The position numbers were made by a program, and so were the translations under genes. A stretch of DNA of 64,000 nucleotides, taken from NCBI RefSeq assembly GCF_900156625.1, contig NZ_FTOB01000004.1, positions 124,001 to 188,000 on the forward strand, in the 5' to 3' direction. The stretch's first letter is position 1. Each line of letters opens with the position of its first letter. The stretch is from Zobellia uliginosa (lineage in GTDB: Bacteria > Bacteroidota > Bacteroidia > Flavobacteriales > Flavobacteriaceae). Shown here in pieces: positions 14,867-23,979 of this stretch. Under the pieces are notes generated by a model that was not told where the DNA came from, ran no database searches, and saw only the letters and a program-made list of their open reading frames with translations.

Positions 14867-17830
14867 TTAGAAAGTAAAACCAAGTCTGGCATAATAGAAA
14901 GCCCCGGCAAAACCCATTTGAACGGCATCCCAATATCCGCCTGAATCAGAATCTGCATCTTGTTGGTCAGGGTAAACATTGAAAAGGTTGTTGCTGCCAA
15001 CATTCAACTTTAGGCTTTCAGAAAGTTCAAAACCAAAATTTAAATCAGTAACAATTTTAGCATCGTAATGATCAATGGCTGCGCCATAATCTACTAACTC
15101 TATTTCGCTAAAGCGAGTAAAGCTTAAAGCAGCATCAAACCAACTTTTATCATAGGTAAGGTTTAGGTTTAATTTGCTGTCAGGTGCAGACGCTAACAAG
15201 AAAGCTTTATCTCTTTCTCCAAAGAATGTGCTTTCATCTAAACTTCCGTTATTTACATTGTCAATCTTCATGTCATTAAAGTTCGCCAAAAAGGTGGCAC
15301 TGAACGAACTGTCTTCGGAAAGGCTATTTTTGTACGATAGAATTACATCCAAACCTGAGGTTTTAGTGTCCACGCCATTTACGAAAAACTGAGCGGAATT
15401 TACATTTTCAATCTGTGGAGCAGGGAAATCACCGGTCAATACAATACGGTCTTTTATATTGATATAATACCCGTCTATGGTGGCCGTAAAGTTTCCTGCT
15501 TTTGCAGTAAACCCAAGAGCTGCATTAAAAGCTTTTTCTTCTTTTAAAGGACCGATACCGAAAGAAGCCGTAACAGGGCTATTATTTGGTGACAGTAATG
15601 ACTCCGAAGCTACGCCACCAATAAAATTGGTAAACTTAAGGTTGTAGTAAATTTGAGCAAGCGATGGTGCTCTAAAACCAGAACTTACGGAACCTCTAAT
15701 ATTGAAGTTTTCGGTAGCTTTATATCTAGCTGCTAACTTACCATTGGTAGTGCTTCCAAAATCACTAAAATATTCAAAACGGGCAGCACCGCTGACCAAG
15801 AATTTCTCAGTTACATCCAATTCTAAATCTCCGTAAAGTGAAACGTTACTTCGGCTACGGTCTATTTCGTTATCCGGACTGTACCCTGGGAAACCTTGAG
15901 AACCACCTGGTCTTTGGTTACCGGTAATTGGGTCTGTAGGTATGGTCTGGGTGGCCGGGTTGGTAATCAAAGCGCCGTCCATATCAAAAGTGCCATACGA
16001 GGTAGCCTCACCGGCAAAAATTTCGAAATTTTCGGTCTTGTACTCCGCACCAAAGGCTAGGTTCATACCTTCCATAATATCTTCGTAGAATTTAGAGATG
16101 TCCAAATTCGTAACGTTTTGGCTAAGGCTATGTCCGCCTGCGTCGAAATCGACAGGTGATGTTTCCTCAAGGGAGGCGTTCAACGAACCTTTAATGAAGT
16201 AATGGAATAAGTTTTTTCCGAAGGTGTTGCTTATATCTACGTTCCAGCCGTTTTCCATTTCTGTCCGTATTCCGGCCGACACGGAATTGTCAATAATATT
16301 AGATGTGATACGTGGGGTAAAGCCATTAGGGTAAATACTGACTACGTTTCGTTCCGTAGGGTTGTTACGGGTAAAGGCAAAGGCATCGGTGTCTCTATAG
16401 TTTCGACCTCCAAAAGCGTAAAATTCGGTATTTTCCGAAACAGGAATACTTACGTTTCCAAAAAAATTAAATCCATCTATGGCAGCCTCTCCAAATCCTC
16501 TCCTAAAATCAAAACCAGGTCTTAGTATTTTGTTTTTGGCGATGTATTCGGTAGTAAAGTTGGCATAACCTTCTTCACCGATCTTAACCCCGTAGTTGGC
16601 GGCGAACTTTATGGAGCCCCCGTCAAAGCTCTGGTCCTCGCCAATCGCGTTTCCATCTCTTTCCGTGTCTAGGCGGTTGCCGTCGGTATTAGGTGTTCCA
16701 TCGGGAAAATCGCCTTGGGCATTGGTGTTGTAAGCGCCGTAGCTGATGGAGCCCGAAAGTTCGTCGGTTCGGTCTTTTAAGACGATGTTAATTACGCCGG
16801 CAATGGCGTCGGAACCGTATTGTGCCGAGGCTCCGTCCCTTAATATTTCGATTCTTTTGATGGCCGAAGCGGGAATGGCATTAAGGTCTGTACCTGTGTT
16901 ACCTCTACCGCGGGTACCGAATACATTGATCAATGAAGATTGGTGCCTTCTTTTTCCGTTGATCAAGACCAAGGTCTGGTCTGGGCCAAGTCCGCGTAAG
17001 GAAGCGGGGTCAATATGGTCGGCCCCATCGGAACCTGATTGCTTGTTGGCATTGAACGATGGCGCAGCATACTGTAGCAATTGGTTAACTTCTATTTTAC
17101 CGGTTTTTGAAACCACGTCTGCCATGGGAATGACATCCACTGCCGTTGCGGTTTCCGTAGAAGTTCTATTGGGGTTTCTTGAGCCCACAATGACTACGTT
17201 GTCTAATTGCGCGGCAGCTTCCTTTAGAATTATATCTAGTGAACTTTGGTTGCCAACACTGATTTCCTTTGTTTCAAAGCCTATATACGAAACGATTATA
17301 ATGGCCGAGTCATCGGCTAGGCTTAGGGTAAAGTTTCCGTCAAAATCGGTTTGGGCACCTGTGGTGGTACCTTTGATGACGATACTGGCGCCCGAGAGCG
17401 GATTGCCGTCTTCGTCTTTTACGGTACCCTTAATCTCTCTTTCTTGTGGAGGGTGGGTACGCTTTGACATTTTGGTCAAAACAATCTGTTTTCCGTTTAT
17501 TTCAAAGTTGAAAGCGGCTTTTTGGGCCAGTTTTTTCAGTACTTGGTCTATGGCCTCGTTATGGGCACGAAACGAAATTTTCTTGGTGTCGTCTATTTCC
17601 TTTACGTTGTAAAAGAAGCGGTAATTTGTTTGTGCCTTTATGTCTTTTAAGATACGTTTAAGCGGTACATTTTCGTAGTCGAGCTCTATCGTCGTAGACG
17701 AGCCCGTACGGGCACTCGCTTGAAAGACGATAAAAAAGACGGAAAGTAGGTTCAACATTATTTTTAGGTTAATCTGTTTAAATCGCCTTGTGGCCAAGGC
17801 GCTGTGTTCAAGGTCTTTTTTCATGATCAT
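14867..17830 (-). CDS. TonB-dependent receptor with STN signalling domain
   Basis: A 987-residue outer-membrane receptor. Order: signal sequence (to about residue 41, FIVFQASA), an STN domain (about 48-105, LDYENVPLKRILKDIKAQT) that contacts FecR, a carboxypeptidase-like domain (about 134-205, IKGTVKDEDGNPLSGASIV), the plug (LLQYAAPSFNAN, then ILRDGASAQYGSDAIAGVINIV), and a barrel ending in YYARLGFTF. The FecR gene follows upstream on the same strand and a sigma factor gene diverges, so this is a Fec-type transport and signalling unit. No SusD partner is present, which argues against polysaccharide uptake of the SusCD kind. The ligand is unknown; siderophores or oligomeric nutrients are possible. 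Confidence 0.88.
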   Translation of the reverse strand: MIMKKDLEHSALATRRFKQINLKIMLNLLSVFFIVFQASARTGSSTTIELDYENVPLKRILKDIKAQTNYRFFYNVKEIDDTKKISFRAHNEAIDQVLKKLAQKAAFNFEINGKQIVLTKMSKRTHPPQEREIKGTVKDEDGNPLSGASIVIKGTTTGAQTDFDGNFTLSLADDSAIIIVSYIGFETKEISVGNQSSLDIILKEAAAQLDNVVIVGSRNPNRTSTETATAVDVIPMADVVSKTGKIEVNQLLQYAAPSFNANKQSGSDGADHIDPASLRGLGPDQTLVLINGKRRHQSSLINVFGTRGRGNTGTDLNAIPASAIKRIEILRDGASAQYGSDAIAGVINIVLKDRTDELSGSISYGAYNTNAQGDFPDGTPNTDGNRLDTERDGNAIGEDQSFDGGSIKFAANYGVKIGEEGYANFTTEYIAKNKILRPGFDFRRGFGEAAIDGFNFFGNVSIPVSENTEFYAFGGRNYRDTDAFAFTRNNPTERNVVSIYPNGFTPRITSNIIDNSVSAGIRTEMENGWNVDISNTFGKNLFHYFIKGSLNASLEETSPVDFDAGGHSLSQNVTNLDISKFYEDIMEGMNLAFGAEYKTENFEIFAGEATSYGTFDMDGALITNPATQTIPTDPITGNQRPGGSQGFPGYSPDNEIDRSRSNVSLYGDLELDVTEKFLVSGAARFEYFSDFGSTTNGKLAARYKATENFNIRGSVSSGFRAPSLAQIYYNLKFTNFIGGVASESLLSPNNSPVTASFGIGPLKEEKAFNAALGFTAKAGNFTATIDGYYINIKDRIVLTGDFPAPQIENVNSAQFFVNGVDTKTSGLDVILSYKNSLSEDSSFSATFLANFNDMKIDNVNNGSLDESTFFGERDKAFLLASAPDSKLNLNLTYDKSWFDAALSFTRFSEIELVDYGAAIDHYDAKIVTDLNFGFELSESLKLNVGSNNLFNVYPDQQDADSDSGGYWDAVQMGFAGAFYYARLGFTF

Positions 17831-17870
17831 AAAGTATTTGATTGTTAGTAATAGTTGTTTTTAAAGCCTG

Positions 17871-19037
17871 TTAGCTTTTGCTTTCTATCGTTATAAGGTT
17901 TTGGTTTCTGGTGTAATTAAAAGGAGTACTTAGCGAAATGGTGTTAAGTACGGCCTCTATGGTTTCGTTCTCGAATTCCCCCTTAAACACCTCGTTGTTC
18001 AAATGTTCCGCCTTGTTCAGGAATTTTACCTGATGAAGCCTTTCAAGCTTGGTCAAGATTTCCGAAAATTTAAGGTTGTCGATTATCAGTTTGTTATGCA
18101 TCCATGCGGTAAACTGTTCGGTATCGACTTTCACCTTACTAAAGCTGCTTTCGGTTTTTTTGTATTTTGCCTGAAAACTAGGGCTCAGTTCTATTTCGTT
18201 ATCAGGACTGTCGGATTCAAACATACTGACCTTGCCCTCGATTAGTGTAGTGGCTATGTTTTCATCAGTATCGTAAGAAGAAAGATTGAATTGTGTGCCC
18301 AACACTTTTACGGCTACATTTTGGGTGAGGACCAAAAATGGTTTTTCCTCGTTCTTGGTCACATCAAAATAAGCTTCGCCATCTAGAAAGACGGTTCTTG
18401 CCTTAAGGGCCTCGCCGTTGAGGTTGGAAGGGAATTTTAATTTTGTGCCGGCGTTCAGCCACACTTTGGTACCATCGGACAACCGAAGTCTAAATGTTTG
18501 GCCATGTGGAATGTAGATTTCATTATAGGCAATGGAATTTTGGTCTTGATCTTGAGATGCATTGAAGCTCAATACGTCGGTGTCTTTATCGGCTATTATA
18601 TTTCCTTTGGCGTCGGTTAATATTTCATTGCCATCGCCGCTAAGGATTTGCGTACTTCCGTCGGCCAAGGTGAGGGTTATCTTTTCTTTTGGGGTGTCTC
18701 TTGTTGGTGTCTGGGAAGTTGTCGGTTCGGTTTGGTTCGATTGGGAACCTGTTATTTGAATTCCTAAAACTATAAGGATAAGCAATACAACGGCATAGGG
18801 TAAGGCGGAAACTAGGCGTTTTCTTTTTCGTTTTTTGCCCGAAATTTTTGCCTTGAAACCAGCAAAGCCGGTTTGTGGGTCAAAATTCGGACTTTGGGGG
18901 TGCTGCCACTCTCGAATGTACTTTTTAAACAGGTCCATGTTGGCATCACTCTCATGAACCCAAGCTTGTAAGTGTTGGCGCTCATCGGTAGAGATGCTTC
19001 CTTTTAGCCATTTGGAAATTAATTCGTGGTAATTCAT
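17871..19037 (-). CDS. FecR-family anti-sigma factor
   Basis: A 388-residue single-pass inner-membrane protein. A short cytoplasmic N-terminus (ISKWLKGSISTDERQHLQAW) would hold the sigma factor, a transmembrane helix lies near residues 84-105 (LPYAVVLLILIVLGIQI), and the periplasmic FecR domain follows (RLSDGTKVWLNAGTKLKFP, then FLDGEAYFDV, with VKVLGTQFNL). A C-terminal DUF4974-type STN-like segment ends the protein (NLKFSEILTKLERLH). It releases or activates the divergently encoded sigma factor when the receptor downstream binds its ligand. The gene lies 40 bases before the receptor gene. Confidence 0.92.
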   Translation of the reverse strand: MNYHELISKWLKGSISTDERQHLQAWVHESDANMDLFKKYIREWQHPQSPNFDPQTGFAGFKAKISGKKRKRKRLVSALPYAVVLLILIVLGIQITGSQSNQTEPTTSQTPTRDTPKEKITLTLADGSTQILSGDGNEILTDAKGNIIADKDTDVLSFNASQDQDQNSIAYNEIYIPHGQTFRLRLSDGTKVWLNAGTKLKFPSNLNGEALKARTVFLDGEAYFDVTKNEEKPFLVLTQNVAVKVLGTQFNLSSYDTDENIATTLIEGKVSMFESDSPDNEIELSPSFQAKYKKTESSFSKVKVDTEQFTAWMHNKLIIDNLKFSEILTKLERLHQVKFLNKAEHLNNEVFKGEFENETIEAVLNTISLSTPFNYTRNQNLITIESKS

Positions 19038-19107
19038 GAATATTTACACCTTTTAACTTAAAGATGCATAATTGATAAAAAACCCCTATGGATGTATGAT
19101 TTTTATT

Positions 19108-19115
19108 TAAATTTG
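19108..19115 (+). promoter_or_regulatory. -7 promoter element of the ECF sigma gene
   Basis: TAAATTTG matches TAnnTTTG and lies 17 bases before the sigma factor ATG. No clear TTG is found at the -33 position. Confidence 0.4.
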
Positions 19116-19132
19116 AATGAATACCATTGAAA

Positions 19133-19687
19133 ATGAATGAGCGAAAACTGGTAGAAAAAATGCGGAACGGCAATGCCGAAGCATACCGGTATTTGTTTTT
19201 GGAATACTATGAATGGTTGTGCAATTACATTTTTAAAATGTGTAACAACCGACACCTGGCGGAAGATATTGTTCAAGATACTTTCGTTAATCTTTGGGAG
19301 AAAAGGGCCAAACTATACATTTCGGGATCGGTCAAGAACTATTTGTTCAAATGTTGTTATCATCAGTTTTTGCAGCATCTACGTGTGCAGAAAATAGATT
19401 TTGATGCCTTGGATAAGATCAAATGGGAAGTTATAGCCGACACTGCTTTTGAGCGCGACAAGGTCGATGTGAAAATCGAAAATTTAAACGTTCTCATTTC
19501 CAAGTTGCCGCCACGTTGTAAGGAAGTGTTCGTGCAGAATAAAATAGAGCAAAAGAAGTACAAAGAAATAGCCTTAGATATGGGTATTTCCGTTAAAACG
19601 GTTGAAAACCAAATGTCTAAGGCCCTTCATTTTATAAGGGAACATGCCACAATCGTATTGTTGTGGACGTCAAGCTTTTTCGGGTGA
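19133..19687 (+). CDS. ECF RNA polymerase sigma factor (Fec-type)
   Basis: A 184-residue sigma-70 family protein from ATG 19133; a TTG six bases earlier is in frame. Region 2 spans about residues 20-85 (FLEYYEWLCNYIF, then AEDIVQDTFVNLWEKR) and region 4 about 120-170 (KLPPRCKEVFVQNKIEQ, then GISVKTVENQMSKAL). The extra helix-turn-helix spacing and the C-terminal hydrophobic end are common in Bacteroidota FecI-like sigma factors. It diverges from fecR over 95 bases and should direct transcription of the receptor unit when FecR is released. Confidence 0.92.
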   Translation: MNERKLVEKMRNGNAEAYRYLFLEYYEWLCNYIFKMCNNRHLAEDIVQDTFVNLWEKRAKLYISGSVKNYLFKCCYHQFLQHLRVQKIDFDALDKIKWEVIADTAFERDKVDVKIENLNVLISKLPPRCKEVFVQNKIEQKKYKEIALDMGISVKTVENQMSKALHFIREHATIVLLWTSSFFG

Positions 19688-19713
19688 GAATCATACGGTC
19701 GGTCGACTTAGTA

Positions 19714-20907
19714 CTATTTTAAATTCCGTTTTACAATATAGTTCGTAAAAGCACCAATGCCGAATTCCCACTTTGGTATTTGGTCACAAGTGTTCACCCA
19801 ATTGATGAGTGTGCCCAAATGCGAAGAAGAGATGTTGACTTGATCTCCCTTTTTGTGGGTGAAACCCAAACCTTTTCCATTGCGGTCTTCCGTAGGGGCG
19901 AACATAGTACCTAAGAAAAGCACGAGCCCGTCTGGGTATTGATGGTTTTTTCCTATGACCTGGGCCACTAAATTTTCAGGACTTCGGCTAATCTCTTTCA
20001 TCTTATTGCTTCCGGAAGTGGCGAAATTGTCCTTTCCCTTCATAGAAAACATTACATCGCAATCCTTTACGTCATCTAGGGAAAAAGTCTCATCGAACAA
20101 GCGAAACAAGGGGCCAATGGCACAAGATCCATTTTGGTCTTTCGCCTCACCGAGCAATAGGGCGCTGCGACCTTCGTAATCGCGAAGGTTTACGTCGTTG
20201 CCTAGCGTAGCCCCGACGATTTTTCCCGAGGCGGATACGGCGAGCACGATTTCAGGTTCCGGATTGTTCCATTTGGAACTCTTTAATACGCCTATCTCCG
20301 CTCCGAAACCAACGGCAGACAAGGGTTGGGCCTTGGTGAAAACCTCGGCATCCTTGCCGATGCCCACTTCCAGGTATTGCGACCATAGGCCTTTTTTCTG
20401 TAATTCTTCCTTAAGCTTTTCGGTCTCCGGTGAACCAGGGGTAACCTTGCTCAAGTCGTTGCCCAAGGTGTCGTAAATGGTTTGACGTATGTCGTTCGCT
20501 ACTAAGGCATCGCCTTTTGCTTTTTCTTCAATGACCCTCTCGAGCAAGCTTTTGATAAAAGTTACGCCACAGGCCTTTATGGCTTGTATATCGTTTGGTG
20601 CTATGATGTAGGGGAGTAGTGGATTCCGATTGAAGTATAGGGCGTTTTTCAACGCATCTTTCAGGCTGCCTAGCTCCGGTAAATCGCTTAAGGCTTTTAA
20701 GCGGGAAACCGGGTTCTTACAGTTGAATAGCTCACTTGTGGAGTTGAAATGGGCCGATAGGTCGTAAATTTTTCCCTTACGGGCCATCACCACGTGAGGT
20801 CCGGCTATGCCTTTGTACGCATTTTGTGCCGGTACCATACACCTGCCTATCCATGTGCCTGTTTCCGCTAAATCCGGTATGAGGCGGTTTAAATCGATAT
20901 AATTCAT
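19714..20907 (-). CDS. Fumarylacetoacetate hydrolase (FAH) family protein
   Basis: A 397-residue enzyme. The C-terminal FAH fold is seen in VGFGAEIGVLKSS, then EPEIVLAVSASGKIVGATLGNDVNLRDYEG with its metal-binding acidic residues, and SCAIGPLF. The long N-terminal part and the NLRDYEGRSALLLGEAKDQ stretch resemble the branch that contains 2-keto-3-deoxy-sugar acid dehydratases such as KdaD, rather than fumarylacetoacetase itself. No signal peptide is seen. It is alone between the sigma factor gene and a 445-base gap, with two exported sugar enzymes on the other side, which makes a sugar-acid pathway plausible. The exact substrate is not determined. Confidence 0.78.
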   Translation of the reverse strand: MNYIDLNRLIPDLAETGTWIGRCMVPAQNAYKGIAGPHVVMARKGKIYDLSAHFNSTSELFNCKNPVSRLKALSDLPELGSLKDALKNALYFNRNPLLPYIIAPNDIQAIKACGVTFIKSLLERVIEEKAKGDALVANDIRQTIYDTLGNDLSKVTPGSPETEKLKEELQKKGLWSQYLEVGIGKDAEVFTKAQPLSAVGFGAEIGVLKSSKWNNPEPEIVLAVSASGKIVGATLGNDVNLRDYEGRSALLLGEAKDQNGSCAIGPLFRLFDETFSLDDVKDCDVMFSMKGKDNFATSGSNKMKEISRSPENLVAQVIGKNHQYPDGLVLFLGTMFAPTEDRNGKGLGFTHKKGDQVNISSSHLGTLINWVNTCDQIPKWEFGIGAFTNYIVKRNLK

Positions 20908-21352
20908 TTTGCAATATTGGTGGTCATTTAAAATACGTATTCAAAGGGGGTTTAGATGTTTGTGGTGTCAGTATCTGACGCTTTTCTGTGTTAAGGTTAC
21001 ACTTATTTTAAGGAATAGGGATGAAAACAGTATATATTTTGTTAGATTTATGCGGTTATCGCAATTTTAGGTTTCGGTCATTGAAAAATTAAAATCGAGC
21101 CAAAAGAATAGATTTGAACCGAAGACCTTGGTTGCTTTTTATTTACGGGTATTTTTAAGGGGCTTGACCCTTGAAATTTCAATGTTCTCATTTCGGACGT
21201 AAGGGTTTAGGGCCAAAAGACGCTTTGGTTTTATGGATTAAAGCGAATTATAGCTGGTCTAGGATGATGAAAGGAATAGATGTTGCGAGCGTAAAGAGAC
21301 GGTCCCGGTTTGTATAAAAAGAAAAATAAAAGACATTTGATTATATAGGGAA
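20908..21352. other. 445-base intergenic region, no gene seen
   Basis: Between divergent genes. I see no convincing coding frame (the longest, from an ATG at 21020, gives about 23 codons), no tRNA and no matching TAnnTTTG pair. A 13-base dyad GTCAG-TAT-CTGAC (20967-20979) and a hairpin-like CCAAAAGACGCTTTGG near 21212-21227 are the only structures noticed. Confidence 0.4.
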
Positions 21353-22204
21353 ATGAAAGCAAACAGAAGAAATTTTTTAAAACGTACATCGGCCGGGGTT
21401 TTGGGTATCGGGGCCTTGTCCTTTCCTGAAATGTCGCATGCCGCCATGGCGGAAGAAACTACGGTAAATATGAAAGCCGAGCTCAAATTAGGGGTGGCTT
21501 CATATACCCTTAGGGAATTTACAAGGGAAAAGGCCTTGGATATGACTTTGCGGTGCGGTTTGAATCGGATCACCTTTAAGAGCATGCATCTTCCGCTAGA
21601 TTCGGGTGCGCACACGATAAGGGAAGCCGTGGCCCAGTGTAAGAAGAAAGGTGTTGTTTTATACGGGGCCGGGGTCGTCTATATGAAGACCGAGGCGGAA
21701 GTGGATCAGGCCTTCGAATACGCTAAAACCGCCGAGTTGGATATGATTGTCGGGGTGCCGAGCCACGATTTATTGGATTACGTAGAAGAAAAGGTAAAGT
21801 CTTACGATATTAAACTCGCCATCCATAATCACGGCCCGGGCGATAAGGTGTATCCGAGTGCCGAAAGTGCCTATGTCAAAATTAAGGATAGGGATAAGCG
21901 TATGGGGCTCTGTATAGATATCGGGCATACGCAACGTATAAAGCGTGATCCTTCCCAAGACCTTACCCAGTTTTTTGATCGGGTCTTTGATATCCATTTG
22001 AAGGATGTAACGGCCTCCGAGCATGATGGGCAAACCTGTATTATTGGCCGGGGGGTTATCGATTTTCCCGCCTTTTTAAAGACAGTGTTAAAACTAGGGT
22101 ATCAAGGAACCCTAGCCTTGGAATATGAGGCCGAAGGAGATGACCCATTGCCTGGTATGATGGAGTCTATAGGCTATGTAAAAGGAATATTATCAACATT
22201 ATAA
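21353..22204 (+). CDS. Exported sugar phosphate isomerase/epimerase-like TIM barrel
   Basis: A 283-residue protein with a twin-arginine leader (NRRNFLKRTSAGVLGIGAL), so it should be folded in the cytoplasm and exported to the periplasm. The rest is an AP-endonuclease-2-type TIM barrel as in xylose isomerase-like epimerases: KLGVASYTLREF, LAIHNHGPGD, GLCIDIGHTQR, FDIHLKDV and TLALEYEAEGDDP, with the expected metal-binding Glu, Asp and His residues. The next gene, also Tat-exported, follows after 9 bases and encodes a Gfo/Idh/MocA oxidoreductase, so the pair probably act on one sugar. The sugar is unknown. Confidence 0.85.
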   Translation: MKANRRNFLKRTSAGVLGIGALSFPEMSHAAMAEETTVNMKAELKLGVASYTLREFTREKALDMTLRCGLNRITFKSMHLPLDSGAHTIREAVAQCKKKGVVLYGAGVVYMKTEAEVDQAFEYAKTAELDMIVGVPSHDLLDYVEEKVKSYDIKLAIHNHGPGDKVYPSAESAYVKIKDRDKRMGLCIDIGHTQRIKRDPSQDLTQFFDRVFDIHLKDVTASEHDGQTCIIGRGVIDFPAFLKTVLKLGYQGTLALEYEAEGDDPLPGMMESIGYVKGILSTL

Positions 22205-22213
22205 TATATAGAA

Positions 22214-23557
22214 ATGAGTTCAGACAGAAGAAATTTTATTAAAAAAGCATCCGTGGGTGCAGCAGGCTTGGCCTTTGGAGGAAGCATAAATGCTATGTCG
22301 GCGGAAAGTTATTCAAGAATTTTAGGTGCCAACGATCGTATCAATTGTGCGGTCATCGGGGTGCGTAGTAGGGCCAAGGCACATTTTATGGCCATCAATA
22401 AGGATCCCAATGCCAAGGTGCTCTTTAGTTGTGATGTTGATGATGTTATTTTAGAGGAGCATAATATATGGTGTAAAAAAAATATTGGCTATGTGCCAAA
22501 GGTCAAAAAAGATTTTAGAAAGGTCTTAAGCAATAAAAAGGTCGATGCGGTTTTTATCGCGACTCCGGAACATTGGCATGCACCTATGGCTATTATGGCC
22601 TTACAGGCGGGTAAACATGTGTATGTGGAAAAGCCGTGTAGCCACAACCCCTATGAGAACCAAATGTTGGTCGCCGCCCAAAAAAAATACGGGAAAAAAG
22701 TACAGATGGGCAACCAGCAGCGTTCTGCCCAAACGTCTATATTGGCCGTAAAGGAAATCCGCGAAGGTATTATCGGAGAGGTGTTCAAAGGAGAGGCCTA
22801 TTATTCGAACAATAGAGGCTCTATCGGTAAGGGCAAGCAGATCACGGTGCCCAAAACATTGGATTGGGACTTATGGCAGGGGCCTGCACCTAGGGAAAAT
22901 TACAGGGATAATATACATCCGTACAACTGGCATTGGTTCAAGACTTGGGGTACCGGAGAGGTCCATAATAATGGTACGCATGAAATTGACATCTGCCGAT
23001 GGGCCCTTGGGGTAGACCTTCCTGATAGTGTAACTTCCTTTGGGGGGAAATACGCTTACGACGATGATTGGGAATTTGTAGACAACCAACAGGTCACCTA
23101 CAAGTATTCAGGGGACAAGTTTATAACCTGGACGGGACATAGCCGTGGTAAAATCGTACCGAACCAACCGGGTAGGGGAGCTACTATCTACGGAAGTAAA
23201 GGGATTATAACCCTTAGCCGTGGTGGGTATAAATTGTTCGACCTGAACGGTGAGCTTATTAAAGAGGAAAAGGAAGCGGGCAAGCAAAGTACTACGGTAA
23301 ATACCCAAGGCGCCGGTGACCTTGATGCCAACCATATCGGTAACTTCTTTGAGGCGATTCGTCAAGATAAATCCTTGCATTCCGATATAAAGGATGCTAG
23401 CGTATCGACTATGCTTTGTCATTTGGGCAACATGGCCCAAGATGCTGGGGAAACCTTGAAAATCGATCCGGCTACCGGAAAGGTACTCAACAATGAGAAA
23501 GTCATGAAAGATTGGTGGAAACGCGAATATGAAGAAGGTTGGGAACCCACGCTCTAA
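22214..23557 (+). CDS. Exported Gfo/Idh/MocA family oxidoreductase
   Basis: A 447-residue NAD(P)-dependent oxidoreductase. A twin-arginine leader (DRRNFIKKASVGAAGLAF) precedes the Rossmann domain (INCAVIGVRSRAKAHF) and the family motif VEKPCSHNPYENQ near residue 140, followed by the C-terminal domain with WHWFKTWGTGEVHNNGTHEIDI, whose His and Asp are typical of the catalytic site. Export through Tat fits a protein that needs a bound nucleotide. It is 9 bases after the epimerase-like gene and is followed by a terminator. Families of this type oxidise or epimerise sugars and polyols; the substrate is not clear. Confidence 0.88.
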   Translation: MSSDRRNFIKKASVGAAGLAFGGSINAMSAESYSRILGANDRINCAVIGVRSRAKAHFMAINKDPNAKVLFSCDVDDVILEEHNIWCKKNIGYVPKVKKDFRKVLSNKKVDAVFIATPEHWHAPMAIMALQAGKHVYVEKPCSHNPYENQMLVAAQKKYGKKVQMGNQQRSAQTSILAVKEIREGIIGEVFKGEAYYSNNRGSIGKGKQITVPKTLDWDLWQGPAPRENYRDNIHPYNWHWFKTWGTGEVHNNGTHEIDICRWALGVDLPDSVTSFGGKYAYDDDWEFVDNQQVTYKYSGDKFITWTGHSRGKIVPNQPGRGATIYGSKGIITLSRGGYKLFDLNGELIKEEKEAGKQSTTVNTQGAGDLDANHIGNFFEAIRQDKSLHSDIKDASVSTMLCHLGNMAQDAGETLKIDPATGKVLNNEKVMKDWWKREYEEGWEPTL

Positions 23558-23576
23558 GGTTCACAAAAGACAAAAG

Positions 23577-23598
23577 GCCCCTATTAAGGGGCTTTTTT
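23577..23598 (+). terminator. Rho-independent terminator after the oxidoreductase gene
   Basis: A 6-bp stem GCCCCT/AGGGGC with an ATTA loop and six T residues, 20 bases after the stop. The A run before it may let it work for the minus-strand small gene too. Confidence 0.8.
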
Positions 23599-23630
23599 AT
23601 GTTTTATGATGAAAGAAAGATTCTTCTATG

Positions 23631-23759
23631 CTATAGAATTCCTATCAAATCTAAAATAAAGGCCACAGGTATGGCTAAAAGGATAAACACCAAGCAGGCG
23701 ATCATGATGCGGAGAAATCCATTGAGCAATTTTACCCCGGTTGTTAGTTCTCGTTCCAT
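23631..23759 (-). CDS. Small single-pass membrane protein (42 residues)
   Basis: A short frame on the minus strand from ATG at 23757-23759 to TAG at 23631-23633. The product begins MERELTTGVKLLNGFLRI and continues with one hydrophobic helix of about 24 residues (CLVFILLAIPVAFILDLIGIL), so it would be a single-pass membrane protein. The charged N-terminus, intact frame and location in an otherwise empty gap facing a terminator support a real gene. I do not recognise a family. Conservation has not been checked. Confidence 0.5.
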   Translation of the reverse strand: MERELTTGVKLLNGFLRIMIACLVFILLAIPVAFILDLIGIL

Positions 23760-23979
23760 TTGTTATAGGTTTTCTTAAATTTAAGAAATTTATATATATA
23801 AAGCCCGTTTATCGCGAATTTTTTGAGTTAATGGGCTGTTTTTTAGTATGTTCGTTAGTTGAAGTGTTGAAAAAATCGACAAAGAACACAACTGTGGGGA
23901 GAGGGGGCAATATTGATGCTTGCCGTTTTTTTTGCTGATGGGCAATAGCGTCGGTAGGGCCGAAGTAGAAAGTTGCTTT

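Noticed and set aside
16746-17612. A 288-residue frame on the plus strand inside the STN TonB receptor gene
   Set aside because: It is the opposite strand of a well-supported receptor gene, with no recognisable domain; long antisense frames arise by codon bias.
14867-17830. A SusC-type polysaccharide uptake receptor
   Set aside because: No SusD gene or carbohydrate-active enzyme accompanies it.
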